Shown in pieces: positions 31,007 to 39,253 of a stretch of 43,848 bases of DNA. Position 1 is the first letter of the stretch. Every line of letters starts with the position of its first letter. The stretch is from an uncultured Christensenella sp. (GTDB lineage: Bacteria; Bacillota; Clostridia; Christensenellales; Borkfalkiaceae): positions 1 to 43,848 of the forward strand of contig CAJUCM010000016.1 of assembly GCA_910585235.1 (NCBI GenBank). Reading direction: 5' to 3'. The notes under the pieces are model-generated. The model ran no database searches. It worked only from the letters and a program-made list of their open reading frames with translations, and had not been told where the DNA came from. Position numbers and translations under genes: made by a program.

Positions 31007-31935
31007 TGAAATCGTTATTCAAAATCAACCCTAAATTAGATCCCGCGGGATGGGACAGAAAAAAGCGCATCATGCGCGAAGTATTCTCAAAAGCGGCGCT
31101 GTATCTCGTGCTCGTTATCATGGCAATCATCATGTGCTTGCCGTTCTACTGGTCGATCATCACTGCGATCCGCGTGAACGACGAAATTTACAGTTTGCCC
31201 GTGACGCTGTTTCCGAGTAAGTTCACGTTAGAGCATTTCAGAAGAGTGTTCAACGAGATCCCGTTTTTCAGAATGCTTCTGAACAGTCTGATCACGACGG
31301 GCGTCGGCGTATTCACGAATCTGTTTTTCGGTTCGCTTGCCGCCTACGCCTTTTCCAAAATCAGATTCAGGGGACATAAGATCATCTTCAACATTCTGTT
31401 GAGCTCCATGATGATCCCCGGCGTTATCACGCTGATCCCCACGTTCTTCGTGTTGCTCCGCTTTCCGCTTGCGGGCGGGAACAACTTTGTGGGGCAGGGC
31501 GGAATCGGATTTTACGATAACCTTGCGGCGGTGATTCTGCCGGGCGCGATCGGCGTTTACGGGATCTTCTTTATGCGTCAATTCTTCGTGTCTCTTCCCG
31601 ACGATCTGGCGGAGAGCGCGCGGATCGACGGCGCGGGAGAATTCAGGATCTATTTCAAGATCTATCTGCCGCTCGTTCTGCCGGGACTGCTCACGCTCGG
31701 AATCTTCACGTTCCAGAGCGGGTGGAACAACTTCATGTGGCCGAATATCGTGCTGCAAAGTCCCGAAAATCAGTTGCTCACCATGGCGTTCAAGGCATTC
31801 CAGAACAGCCGTAACACGGATTTCGGTCCGCTCATGGCGCTGTCGATCATGATGGCGATCCCCGTGCTGATCCTGTTCGTGTGTATGCAGAAGTATTTTG
31901 TTCAGGGCGTTGCTCTGGGCGGAGTCAAAGAATAA
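31003..31935 (+). CDS. Sugar ABC transporter permease, MalG/UgpE type
   Basis: A 310-residue partner permease with six helices. EAA loop: AESARIDGAGEFRIYFKIYL (about residue 205). It has the conserved ITAIRVNDEIYSLP region after the first helix and FMWPNIVLQSPENQLLTMAF near the end, typical for the second subunit of carbohydrate importers (CUT1). The ATPase must come from elsewhere, as for MsmX-dependent CUT1 systems. Confidence 0.95.
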   Translation: MMKSLFKINPKLDPAGWDRKKRIMREVFSKAALYLVLVIMAIIMCLPFYWSIITAIRVNDEIYSLPVTLFPSKFTLEHFRRVFNEIPFFRMLLNSLITTGVGVFTNLFFGSLAAYAFSKIRFRGHKIIFNILLSSMMIPGVITLIPTFFVLLRFPLAGGNNFVGQGGIGFYDNLAAVILPGAIGVYGIFFMRQFFVSLPDDLAESARIDGAGEFRIYFKIYLPLVLPGLLTLGIFTFQSGWNNFMWPNIVLQSPENQLLTMAFKAFQNSRNTDFGPLMALSIMMAIPVLILFVCMQKYFVQGVALGGVKE

Positions 31936-31966
31936 AAAATAAAAAAAATATATAAGGAGAAAAATT

Positions 31967-34573
31967 ATGGCAAAAGCAAAAAAGAAAGGCATTGTTGCAG
32001 GCATCGCCGCGCTTAGTTTGGCGTGTTGCGTTGCGGGTACGGTTGCAATGGGGGGGGGTATTCATTTAACTGCCCGCGCAGCGGATTCTTTCGGCGCTGA
32101 TTCCGAAGGCGGATTCGTTTGCCCCGGCGGAGCGTCGGAAGCAACCATTCTTGCGGCAATCAACAAGAAGATCGACGAGGTCAATCAGGCGATCGAAGCG
32201 GTCAATGCGGACGACGGAAAAACGTTGGAAGCGGCTTACGCCGAGGGTACGGTGATTGCGTATTCCAATAAAGACGGAAGCAACGGAATTATTAACAAAG
32301 CCAACAACAGGCGTTCGGGTTGGAAAGTTTGGGAGCAGCTCCCGCTTACGGATTTGAAGAATATTCATGGCAGTTACATGAGCTTGGACTGGACTACCGC
32401 TGTGCATTATAACGGCGTGGACGGCAAGGCGTATATCGTTGCGCCTGTGTTTGCCACCGCTTGGTACGGTTCCAATGCAAAAAAACTCGGCACGGCGATA
32501 GGCGATATGTTTACCATAGAAGGTGTAAAATATCAGAACTTTACGGGCGGTTATCTGAAACTTGAAAACAACAACGTAATCGAAATTGTGGGCAAGAACT
32601 TCGATAAGGATTCTAAAAAGGAAACAGCCGCGAATCCCAAGGCTATGCTCGGCGCCGCGGAATGGAAGTTCCAAGGGGTTGATAATGCAAAATTATATGA
32701 AGCGTTTGCAACCGCATACGACGGGTACGTGGAGAATGACTATAACCCCGGTTATCCTTTCACGGTTGTAAGAAAAGAAGGTGACCTTATCATACAGCAT
32801 TTGCGCAACGGCGACAGTACCGCGAATCCCTATAACGACGGTAGCAGAAACATGTGGGCGCACCTTGTCTATAATGCGGACTTGGAACAGGCATTTCTCA
32901 TGAGAGACGAATTTGTCAAGGGCGACGGAAGCGACGACGATATCAAAAATATCGGCGCGCCCGTGGGCGACATGTTTGTAAAAGACGGCGTCAAATACCA
33001 GAACTTTGAAAAGGGTTACGGCAAGGTTGTAAGCGGTACATTGAGCGTTGTACAGGGGCAGAACTTCGATAAAGAGACGGGCGAGTTCCCGCTCGACGAA
33101 GCGAGCAAGATCGGTAAACTCAGCAAAGCGGTGAGGGATAAACTTCCCGCAGGGTTTACGGCGGAGGAACTGACGGCGGCGTTCAAAGCGGCTTATCAAG
33201 AGAAAGTCAAATTTGCCTCCGACGAAGAGTTGAAGAGCGTGGATCTTGTCACCTATGAGAACGGACTGCTGTTGCAGACCTATACCGACAGCAAGGACGC
33301 AAAGCATAAACTTGTATACCTTACGGATACGAAAGAATTCGTCTATCTCCGTCCCGCAGTCGTCTCCAAAATGAGCGGGCTCGGCGCTCCCGTGGGCGAA
33401 CGCGTTTTGGTTGCGGAAGCAGAGACGGACGAGGGCGCGCAGAAAGTTTACGCGTATCCCTTCAAGAACGGCTATGTGAAACTGACCGTCGGCGAACAGG
33501 AAAAGATTCAGGGCGGAAAGCCCGTCACCGTGGTCGTCGAAACCGCAGTGGCTACGTCGGGCGCGACGTACGACAGCGAAAAAGGCTTCTTCGAGACGAC
33601 GAGTTTCTCCGACCGTATTACCGCGGGCATGGTAAACGATAACGTCCTTAATCAGGGCTACTGGAACAGCTGGGGCGTTGAAAAGCCCACCAAAGAGGCG
33701 ATCGCTACGGCGTTCAAAAAGGCTTACGACGATGCGTTTGCACTCGGCTTCTCCGCGGGCGAACCCTCTGCCGAGGGAATTGTCTGGTGGACGACGGGTC
33801 GGTCGGGGCTTATCAAGCTCACGCTGAAAGGCGGCAACGGCAACGGCAGTTTCTGGAACGACAATACCCTCATGGGCTACAACCCCTATGACGGCAAAGT
33901 TTATATCACGACGGGCGAGATCGCAACGAAGTATGCGGACGGCGGCGCTTCGGGCAACGGCTGGGCGACCACCGATATGATGATCAACACCAAGACGGGC
34001 GTCATCGTTCAGCAGTTCGATATTACCGATACCGGCGTTACGCACCGTCAGGTCTATATTATCGTGACGGACGGCAAGGCGGATAAAGTCAGCGGCGAAT
34101 ACAACTTTGAGGAGAACAAGAACGGCGGCGAATGGGTGAACTACCTGACGCAGTTCGGCGGAAGCATTTCCTCCAAGCCCCTCACCGAAGAGACGGTGCG
34201 CAACAAGGGCGAGAAAGTGGAAATCGACTTCGCTTCTTACCTTACGAATAAAGACGGCTACAAAGTGACCTGGAACAAGGTCTCCGGAAAGGGCGCTCTT
34301 GACGCAAACGGCAAATACGTGCTTGACGCTATGACCGCGGAGAACGACGAAGTCGTCGTCGAAGTGTACAGCGCGTTCGATAAGCTCACGTTCAAGATCA
34401 CGCTCACCGCAAAATCCGAAGGAACGGTCAATCCTCCCGAAGAAAAACCCGAAGAGCCGAAGGAAGAGGGCGGTTGTAATTCTTCGATCTCCGTATCGCT
34501 CGCGCTGGTCGGCGGAATGCTCGCGCTCGGTGCGACGGCAGGCGGAATCGCTATCAAGAAAAGGAAAAAATAA
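31967..34573 (+). CDS. Large anchored surface protein with LGFP-like repeats
   Basis: An 868-residue secreted protein. The signal peptide ends TARA (about residue 38). Three LGFP-like repeats are visible: LGTAIGDMFTIEGVKYQNF (about 172), IGAPVGDMFVKDGVKYQNF (about 328) and LGAPVGERVLVAEAE (about 471). Each is followed by GGY or NGY and separated by alpha-helical spacers with AFxxAY. Further unassigned beta-rich parts follow (about 610-790). The end has a Pro/Glu spacer, GGCNSS, one membrane helix and KKRKK, a membrane anchor rather than a sortase LPxTG signal. It lies between the permeases and GH125, so it probably holds or presents the mannan substrate. Its signal-peptide codons contain a run of nine G (32050-32058). 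Confidence 0.85.
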   Translation: MAKAKKKGIVAGIAALSLACCVAGTVAMGGGIHLTARAADSFGADSEGGFVCPGGASEATILAAINKKIDEVNQAIEAVNADDGKTLEAAYAEGTVIAYSNKDGSNGIINKANNRRSGWKVWEQLPLTDLKNIHGSYMSLDWTTAVHYNGVDGKAYIVAPVFATAWYGSNAKKLGTAIGDMFTIEGVKYQNFTGGYLKLENNNVIEIVGKNFDKDSKKETAANPKAMLGAAEWKFQGVDNAKLYEAFATAYDGYVENDYNPGYPFTVVRKEGDLIIQHLRNGDSTANPYNDGSRNMWAHLVYNADLEQAFLMRDEFVKGDGSDDDIKNIGAPVGDMFVKDGVKYQNFEKGYGKVVSGTLSVVQGQNFDKETGEFPLDEASKIGKLSKAVRDKLPAGFTAEELTAAFKAAYQEKVKFASDEELKSVDLVTYENGLLLQTYTDSKDAKHKLVYLTDTKEFVYLRPAVVSKMSGLGAPVGERVLVAEAETDEGAQKVYAYPFKNGYVKLTVGEQEKIQGGKPVTVVVETAVATSGATYDSEKGFFETTSFSDRITAGMVNDNVLNQGYWNSWGVEKPTKEAIATAFKKAYDDAFALGFSAGEPSAEGIVWWTTGRSGLIKLTLKGGNGNGSFWNDNTLMGYNPYDGKVYITTGEIATKYADGGASGNGWATTDMMINTKTGVIVQQFDITDTGVTHRQVYIIVTDGKADKVSGEYNFEENKNGGEWVNYLTQFGGSISSKPLTEETVRNKGEKVEIDFASYLTNKDGYKVTWNKVSGKGALDANGKYVLDAMTAENDEVVVEVYSAFDKLTFKITLTAKSEGTVNPPEEKPEEPKEEGGCNSSISVSLALVGGMLALGATAGGIAIKKRKK

Positions 34574-34576
34574 AAC

Positions 34577-35920
34577 ATGTCAGAATCCGGTTACAATTCC
34601 GTGCGGAAGGGCGAAAGCCCTTCCGTGGCGGAATCCACTCAGAAGAGTTTATATCAAACCATGCGCAGGCAGGTCGCGCTCTTCGCGGATACGTTAAAAA
34701 ACGAAAAAGTGAAGCGAATGTTTGAAAAGTGCTTTTTCTCGTCGCTTGACACGGCGTCCGAAACGTTGGGCGACGGAAGCGTCTTTATGCTGACGGGCGA
34801 TATTCCCGCAATGTGGCTGCGCGATTCTTCGGTGCAGGTCACGGGGTATCTTCCCTATGCAGGCGAGGACGGCGACGTGAAAAATCTCATCCGCGGGCTT
34901 CTGAAACGGCAATTCTTTTATATTACGATCGACCCCTACGCAAATGCGTTCAACCGCGACGACAACAATCGCGGGCACAAAGACGACGTTACCGACTTCG
35001 ACAGCCCCTGGGTTTGGGAGCGGAAGTTCGAGATCGATTCGCTCTGCTATCCTCTGTGGCTTGCACAGAAGTATGCGGAGACGACGGGGGATTTTTCCGT
35101 CTATGACGGCGGGTTCCGCAAAGCGCTTTCGCGCATTCTCGATACGTTCGAGACGGAACAGTTCCACAATGAAAAATCCGTCTATGTTCACAGCCGTCCG
35201 CTCTATCCGCAGTTTCCCACCCTGCAAAACGGGGGAAAGGGAACGCCCGTCGGCTATACGGGGCTGATCTGGAACGGCTACCGTCCCAGCGACGACATGT
35301 GCGACTACGGGTATCTGATCCCGTCGAATATGTTTGCGACCGTCGTTTTAGACTGGCTCGAAGATCACTGCGAACTGACGGGAGCGATCGGCGAACGGGA
35401 GCGGATCGCAAGGATCAACGCCCGCGTAAAAGAGGGCTTGCAAGAGTTTGCCACGGTGGAACACCCCGAATTCGGAAGAATCTATGCCTTTGAAACGGAC
35501 GGGCTGGGGAACTATAACCTCATGGACGACGCGAACGTGCCGAGTTTATTGAGCTTGCCCTATCTCGGCTACTGCGAAAAGGACGATCCCGTTTACATGA
35601 ACACGCGCAGATTTGTTCTGAGCAAAAGCAACCCTTACTATTACAGCGGGGCGGCGGCGAGCGGAGTGGGAAGTCCGCACACGCCCGAAAATTACATTTG
35701 GCATATCGGAGTCGTCATTCAGCTTCTGACTTCCTCCGACCGCGAGGAGCGCAGGCGCTGTTTCGAGACGCTCGTAAATACCGACGCGGACTCGCTGGTC
35801 ATGCACGAGGGATTCCATTGCGACGATCCGAACGAGTTTACCCGCCCGTGGTTCTGTTGGGCGAATACGCTCTTTGCGCTGGCGGTCAGAGAAATGAAAG
35901 CGGAGGGGGAAATCATATGA
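34577..35920 (+). CDS. GH125 exo-alpha-1,6-mannosidase, cytoplasmic
   Basis: A 447-residue metal-independent alpha-mannosidase (formerly DUF1237). Family blocks in order: GDIPAMWLRDSSVQVTGY, SPWVWERKFEIDSLCYPLW, IWNGYRPSDDMCDYGYLIPS with Asp239/Asp240 where the general acid is expected, MDDANVPSLLSLPYLGY, GVGSPHTPENYIWHIG, and MHEGFHCDDPNEFTRPWF with Glu411 in the position of the general base. No signal peptide, so it should act inside on imported oligosaccharides, releasing mannose. Starts 3 bases after the surface-protein stop and ends in an ATGA overlap with the GH76 gene. Known GH125 enzymes of clostridia and streptococci act on alpha-1,6-linked mannose. Confidence 0.95.
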   Translation: MSESGYNSVRKGESPSVAESTQKSLYQTMRRQVALFADTLKNEKVKRMFEKCFFSSLDTASETLGDGSVFMLTGDIPAMWLRDSSVQVTGYLPYAGEDGDVKNLIRGLLKRQFFYITIDPYANAFNRDDNNRGHKDDVTDFDSPWVWERKFEIDSLCYPLWLAQKYAETTGDFSVYDGGFRKALSRILDTFETEQFHNEKSVYVHSRPLYPQFPTLQNGGKGTPVGYTGLIWNGYRPSDDMCDYGYLIPSNMFATVVLDWLEDHCELTGAIGERERIARINARVKEGLQEFATVEHPEFGRIYAFETDGLGNYNLMDDANVPSLLSLPYLGYCEKDDPVYMNTRRFVLSKSNPYYYSGAAASGVGSPHTPENYIWHIGVVIQLLTSSDREERRRCFETLVNTDADSLVMHEGFHCDDPNEFTRPWFCWANTLFALAVREMKAEGEII

Positions 35921-37170
35921 AAAAGAAACTTGCCGTTCTCACGGCTTCCGCACTGGCGTTTTCCGCGCTCGGCGCATTCGCGGGCTGTTCGGGCGATCCC
36001 TACAAGGATTTTAACGAGACCGCGCGCCTGTACGCGGAGCGGAGCGTTTTATTGAACGACTCCGTCCGTGAAAAGTACTGGTGGGGAGACGATACGCTGT
36101 TTATGTTTCACGCCTATCCGAACGATACGGAGGGGTATGTGGGCAACATGAGCGCGGCGTTCGCCTGGCCCTATACCGAAACGATTGCGTCGAACTGGCG
36201 CGTTGCCACATTGAGCGACGGGCTGAAAAAACAGGTTTCCGACTACTACAAAAAGACGCTCGAAGGGTTCGGGTACTATCGCGCGTTCCGCAACGATTAT
36301 CACACCTACTGCGCGTCGCGCGCGGGTCAGATGGGGTATGCCGCGGGCGATACCTATTATGACGACAACGTATGGATCAGCAGGGAATTTCTCAACGCGT
36401 ACGAACTGTTCGGCGACGACGCCTATCTGCAAACTTCGCTCGGCGTTGCAAAATACGTTTGGAGCGGCTGGGCGGACGACGAACTCGGCGGGATCTATTG
36501 GTGCGAGCAGAAAAAGAATTCGCGCAACACCTGTTCCAATGCGCCCGCTTCGTTGCTGTTTGCCCGCCTCTATGAGGCGACGGAGAATGCGGAATGGCTG
36601 GAACGGGCTAAGCGCGTCTATGACTGGACCTATACAAAACTCCGCGATCCTTCGGACAACGTCTATTGGGACAATATCAGCAACAGCGGAAACATTACAA
36701 ACTGGAAGTTTACCTATAACACCGGCAGTATGATCTCGGCGGGCGTAAAACTCTACGAGATCACGAAGGAAGAGCGCTATCTCAACGAGGCGAAAGCGAG
36801 CGCCAAGGGCGCGTTCAACTATTGGTTCAAGGACAAAGAGGGGAGAGATTACAAAGTCATCACCTCGAACAATCCCTGGTTCAACGTGCTTCTGCTCGCC
36901 GCCTGGACGGAGCTCTATCCCTACGACAAGGAAGCGACCCTTCCCTATATCGAAGCATACGAGGCAAACCTCAATTACGCCTACGCGGATGCGTACAACG
37001 GGCTTATGGCGCCCGATTGGGTGAACGGCTGGAAGAGAGGAGAGGACGGAGCCGTGGATTACAGCGCCTACGGCGGTGATTACGGAAAAGGCGTAAACGT
37101 TCTCGACATGGCGGCGAATGCCGAAAATTTCGGAACGCTCGCTTACTTTTATCAATACATTAAGGAGTGA
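35917..37170 (+). CDS. GH76 endo-alpha-1,6-mannanase lipoprotein
   Basis: A 417-residue lipoprotein with lipobox FAGC (Cys24). An (alpha/alpha)6 barrel of family GH76 fills the rest: FAWPYTETIASN, the catalytic Asp149-Asp150 pair in YYDDNVWISREFLNAYE, GGIYWCEQKKNSRNTCSNAP, WKFTYNTGSMISAGVKLYEI and SNNPWFNVLLLAAWTELY. It should cut internal alpha-1,6-mannosidic bonds on the cell surface. The ATG at 35917 has GGAGGGGG upstream and overlaps the GH125 stop; the same frame is open further upstream but only as a shadow of GH125. One of two GH76 copies in tandem. Confidence 0.95.
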   Translation: MKKKLAVLTASALAFSALGAFAGCSGDPYKDFNETARLYAERSVLLNDSVREKYWWGDDTLFMFHAYPNDTEGYVGNMSAAFAWPYTETIASNWRVATLSDGLKKQVSDYYKKTLEGFGYYRAFRNDYHTYCASRAGQMGYAAGDTYYDDNVWISREFLNAYELFGDDAYLQTSLGVAKYVWSGWADDELGGIYWCEQKKNSRNTCSNAPASLLFARLYEATENAEWLERAKRVYDWTYTKLRDPSDNVYWDNISNSGNITNWKFTYNTGSMISAGVKLYEITKEERYLNEAKASAKGAFNYWFKDKEGRDYKVITSNNPWFNVLLLAAWTELYPYDKEATLPYIEAYEANLNYAYADAYNGLMAPDWVNGWKRGEDGAVDYSAYGGDYGKGVNVLDMAANAENFGTLAYFYQYIKE

Positions 37171-37175
37171 AAATT

Positions 37176-38843
37176 ATGAAGAAATTAAGGAACGTGTTCG
37201 CGGTCGCCGTTGCGGCGGCGCTTGCCTGCACCGTGTTCGCCGCCTGCGGCGACACCGAAGAGCCCGAACAGCCCGTCAGCTATACCGTGAGTTTCAACGT
37301 GAACGGCGGTACGCTTGCGGAGGGCGCGTCCGCGTCGGTCACGGTCAAAGAGGGAGAAAGCATTACGCTCCCTGCCGCGACGCAGACGGACTATACCTTT
37401 GAGGGCTGGTATCACAACGAGGAGCTCGTGGGGCTTGCGGGCGCGACCTATAAGCCCACGGCGAGCGTTACGCTGAAAGCGGAGTGGGAGGAAGTCGTAA
37501 AAGAAGATTACGCCCTCATCAATGGCGAAAGAGCGACGGAATACGCAAAACTGATCAACGAGCTCTATTGGGATTCGAATACGCAGCTTTCAAAACTGAC
37601 GCCGCAGGGCGGAACGCCCTATCTCTGGCCGTACACCGAACAGGCGAGCATGGTCAACGGCATTCTTCTTTCCATGGATAAGACGGACGAGAACTATGAG
37701 TTCTTCAAGACCTATCTCAAAGAACTTCTCGAAGGACTGCGCTACTACCGCGTGAAAGAGGTTACGGGCAACGTGACCTGGCAGAATGCGAATCACAAAC
37801 TCGTCAATTACGGCGAAACGGACGGCACGGCAAATTCCTATGCGATCTACAATTCGGGCAGAAACAACTCTGCAAAGGACAGCGTTGTCACCGGAACGGG
37901 CGGGATCTTCTTCGACGACAATATCTGGGTTGCAAAAGAATTTTACTACGCATATCTCAACCTCGGCGAAGTCAAGTATCTCAACGAGTCGATCAATATC
38001 GTCAACTGGATCGTCGGCGAAGGCTACGAGGACGCGGTGGATCTGAACGGCATTTATTGGAATTGGTCGGCACGTTACAGATTCGGCTATAAAGACGGAG
38101 GGCTTGACGACAGCGTCCATGCTTCCCTGAACGCCTGCTCTTCGGCGCCGACCGCTATGATGCTTGCAAAACTGCATACGCTTTTGAGCGGCGACGAGGC
38201 TCTTAAAACAAAATTCTCCGCATTGGTGGACGATTATCTCGACAAAGCGGTATTGATCTATGAATTTTGTTATCAGACCCTGCGCGATCCTTCGAGCGGA
38301 TGTATGCGCGATAAGATCTTCCTCAAAGAGGGATTTGAAACCTTGACGGGCGAGGCGCGGATCGAATTGATGGATGCGCAGACGCTTCCCTACAACACGG
38401 GCACGTTCATGACGGCGGGCGCGGAGCTGTATCATATCTATGCGGCGAAAGCGGACGGCGCGGCAATGGCAAAACTTTTCAATAAGCGCAACCAGAAAGT
38501 CGCGCAGGATGCGGATCGTTTCTTTGCCAACACGCAGGTGGTGCCGGGACAGTATTCCTATCATGAGAACAGCTGGTTCACCTCGTTCATTCTGGAAGGA
38601 TTTATCGATCTGGACGAAACGGGCGTCGATTGCAGTGAGTACATCGAACATATGCGCAGCGCGCTCGACTACGCCTGGAAGAATCACCGTGCGGAAGATA
38701 AACTCGTCTGCCCTGCCTGGGTCGCGGGCTGGGGAACGTTCTCCGATAACGGCGCCAACAGCGAGGGGAATCCCCGTCAGATCCTGTTGCAGTCGGCAAA
38801 CGCGCATTGCTATTCTATGCTCGCAAGATATTTTGCAGACTGA
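37176..38843 (+). CDS. GH76 endo-alpha-1,6-mannanase lipoprotein with InlB-type repeat
   Basis: A 555-residue lipoprotein, lipobox FAAC (Cys24). Residues 34-105 form one Listeria-Bacteroides (Flg_new/InlB B) repeat: YTVSFNVNGGTLAEG, then TDYTFEGWYHNEELV. The GH76 barrel follows with WPYTEQASMVNGI, the catalytic Asp247-Asp248 pair in IFFDDNIWVAKEFYYAY, LNACSSAPTAMMLAKLH, LPYNTGTFMTAGAELYHIY and WFTSFILEGF. It is longer than the first GH76 and only distantly alike, so the pair probably divides the work by chain length or branching. TAAGGAG (37161-37167) fixes the ATG at 37176. Last gene of the operon. Confidence 0.94.
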   Translation: MKKLRNVFAVAVAAALACTVFAACGDTEEPEQPVSYTVSFNVNGGTLAEGASASVTVKEGESITLPAATQTDYTFEGWYHNEELVGLAGATYKPTASVTLKAEWEEVVKEDYALINGERATEYAKLINELYWDSNTQLSKLTPQGGTPYLWPYTEQASMVNGILLSMDKTDENYEFFKTYLKELLEGLRYYRVKEVTGNVTWQNANHKLVNYGETDGTANSYAIYNSGRNNSAKDSVVTGTGGIFFDDNIWVAKEFYYAYLNLGEVKYLNESINIVNWIVGEGYEDAVDLNGIYWNWSARYRFGYKDGGLDDSVHASLNACSSAPTAMMLAKLHTLLSGDEALKTKFSALVDDYLDKAVLIYEFCYQTLRDPSSGCMRDKIFLKEGFETLTGEARIELMDAQTLPYNTGTFMTAGAELYHIYAAKADGAAMAKLFNKRNQKVAQDADRFFANTQVVPGQYSYHENSWFTSFILEGFIDLDETGVDCSEYIEHMRSALDYAWKNHRAEDKLVCPAWVAGWGTFSDNGANSEGNPRQILLQSANAHCYSMLARYFAD

Positions 38844-38886
38844 TTCAAAATCACTGCGAAAAATCGTTTATCCGTTCATTTTGGTC

Positions 38887-38936
38887 GCTTCCCCCAAGCG
38901 GTTCATTCCCCCCCTTTATTTGATCCGAGGGGAAGC
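38887..38936 (+). other. Hairpin in the 3' region of the mannan operon
   Basis: GCTTCCCC (38887-38894) / GGGGAAGC (38929-38936) with a 34-base loop and no T-run. It may protect the 3' end; the true terminator follows. Confidence 0.4.
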
Positions 38937-38954
38937 ATACCAAAAAAATAAGAA

Positions 38955-38982
38955 AGAATCCCTTGACGGGGTTCTTTTTTTA
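38955..38982 (+). terminator. Terminator of the mannan operon, overlapping the next promoter
   Basis: AGAATCCC (38955-38962) / GGGGTTCT (38968-38975), loop TTGAC, then a T-run. The loop is also the -35 box of the AbrB promoter. Confidence 0.8.
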
Positions 38983-38991
38983 TGTTATAAT
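38963..38991 (+). promoter_or_regulatory. Promoter of the AbrB/ABC operon
   Basis: TTGACG (38963-38968) and TATAAT (38986-38991), spacer 17. Confidence 0.85.
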
Positions 38992-38993
38992 TT

Positions 38994-39018
38994 GTAGGAA
39001 AAGTAGGAAATTTCCTAC
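38994..39018. promoter_or_regulatory. AbrB-type operator
   Basis: GTAGGAAATTTCCTAC (39003-39018) is a perfect 16-bp palindrome, and an additional GTAGGAAA half-site stands at 38994-39001. The site lies at and just after the predicted +1, in front of a gene for a dimeric AbrB-type protein, so autorepression is likely. Confidence 0.7.
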
Positions 39019-39031
39019 AAAAGGAGAAGCT

Positions 39032-39253
39032 ATGAACGAAAAATTTCCCGAAGGAAAATTTATGGCGACCGTCAAACTGGGCGCCAAGGGGCAGATCGTG
39101 ATCCCCAAGGAGGCGCGCGAGCTGTTCTCCCTGAAAGAGGGGGACGCGCTTCTTCTCATGGCGGACAAACATCAGGGGATCGCCATTCAGCCCTTTGCCT
39201 ATGCGGAGGCGTTCTGGAACGCGGTCAGCGGGATCAGGGGCAAAAACGAATGA
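39032..39253 (+). CDS. AbrB/MazE/SpoVT family DNA-binding protein
   Basis: A 73-residue swapped-hairpin transcription factor. The core is VKLGAKGQIVIPKEARELFS followed by LKEGDALLLMAD and GIAIQPF. AAAGGAG precedes the ATG at 39032; the same frame is open upstream but falls in the promoter. The stop overlaps the ABC ATPase start (ATGA), a common clostridial arrangement in which the small protein regulates its own exporter operon. Confidence 0.93.
   Translation: MNEKFPEGKFMATVKLGAKGQIVIPKEARELFSLKEGDALLLMADKHQGIAIQPFAYAEAFWNAVSGIRGKNE

Noticed and set aside
32693..34045. 450-codon minus-strand open frame opposite the LGFP surface protein
   Set aside because: Mirror of a GC-biased coding strand; no promoter, no recognisable motif, and the plus-strand gene has signal peptide, repeats and anchor.
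37280..37500. InlB-type repeat of the second GH76 as a separate gene
   Set aside because: It is in frame and continuous with the lipoprotein signal and the catalytic domain.
36049..38807. Long minus-strand frames (368 and 405 codons) opposite the GH76 genes
   Set aside because: Shadows of two genes with clear catalytic motifs; composition typical of antisense translation.
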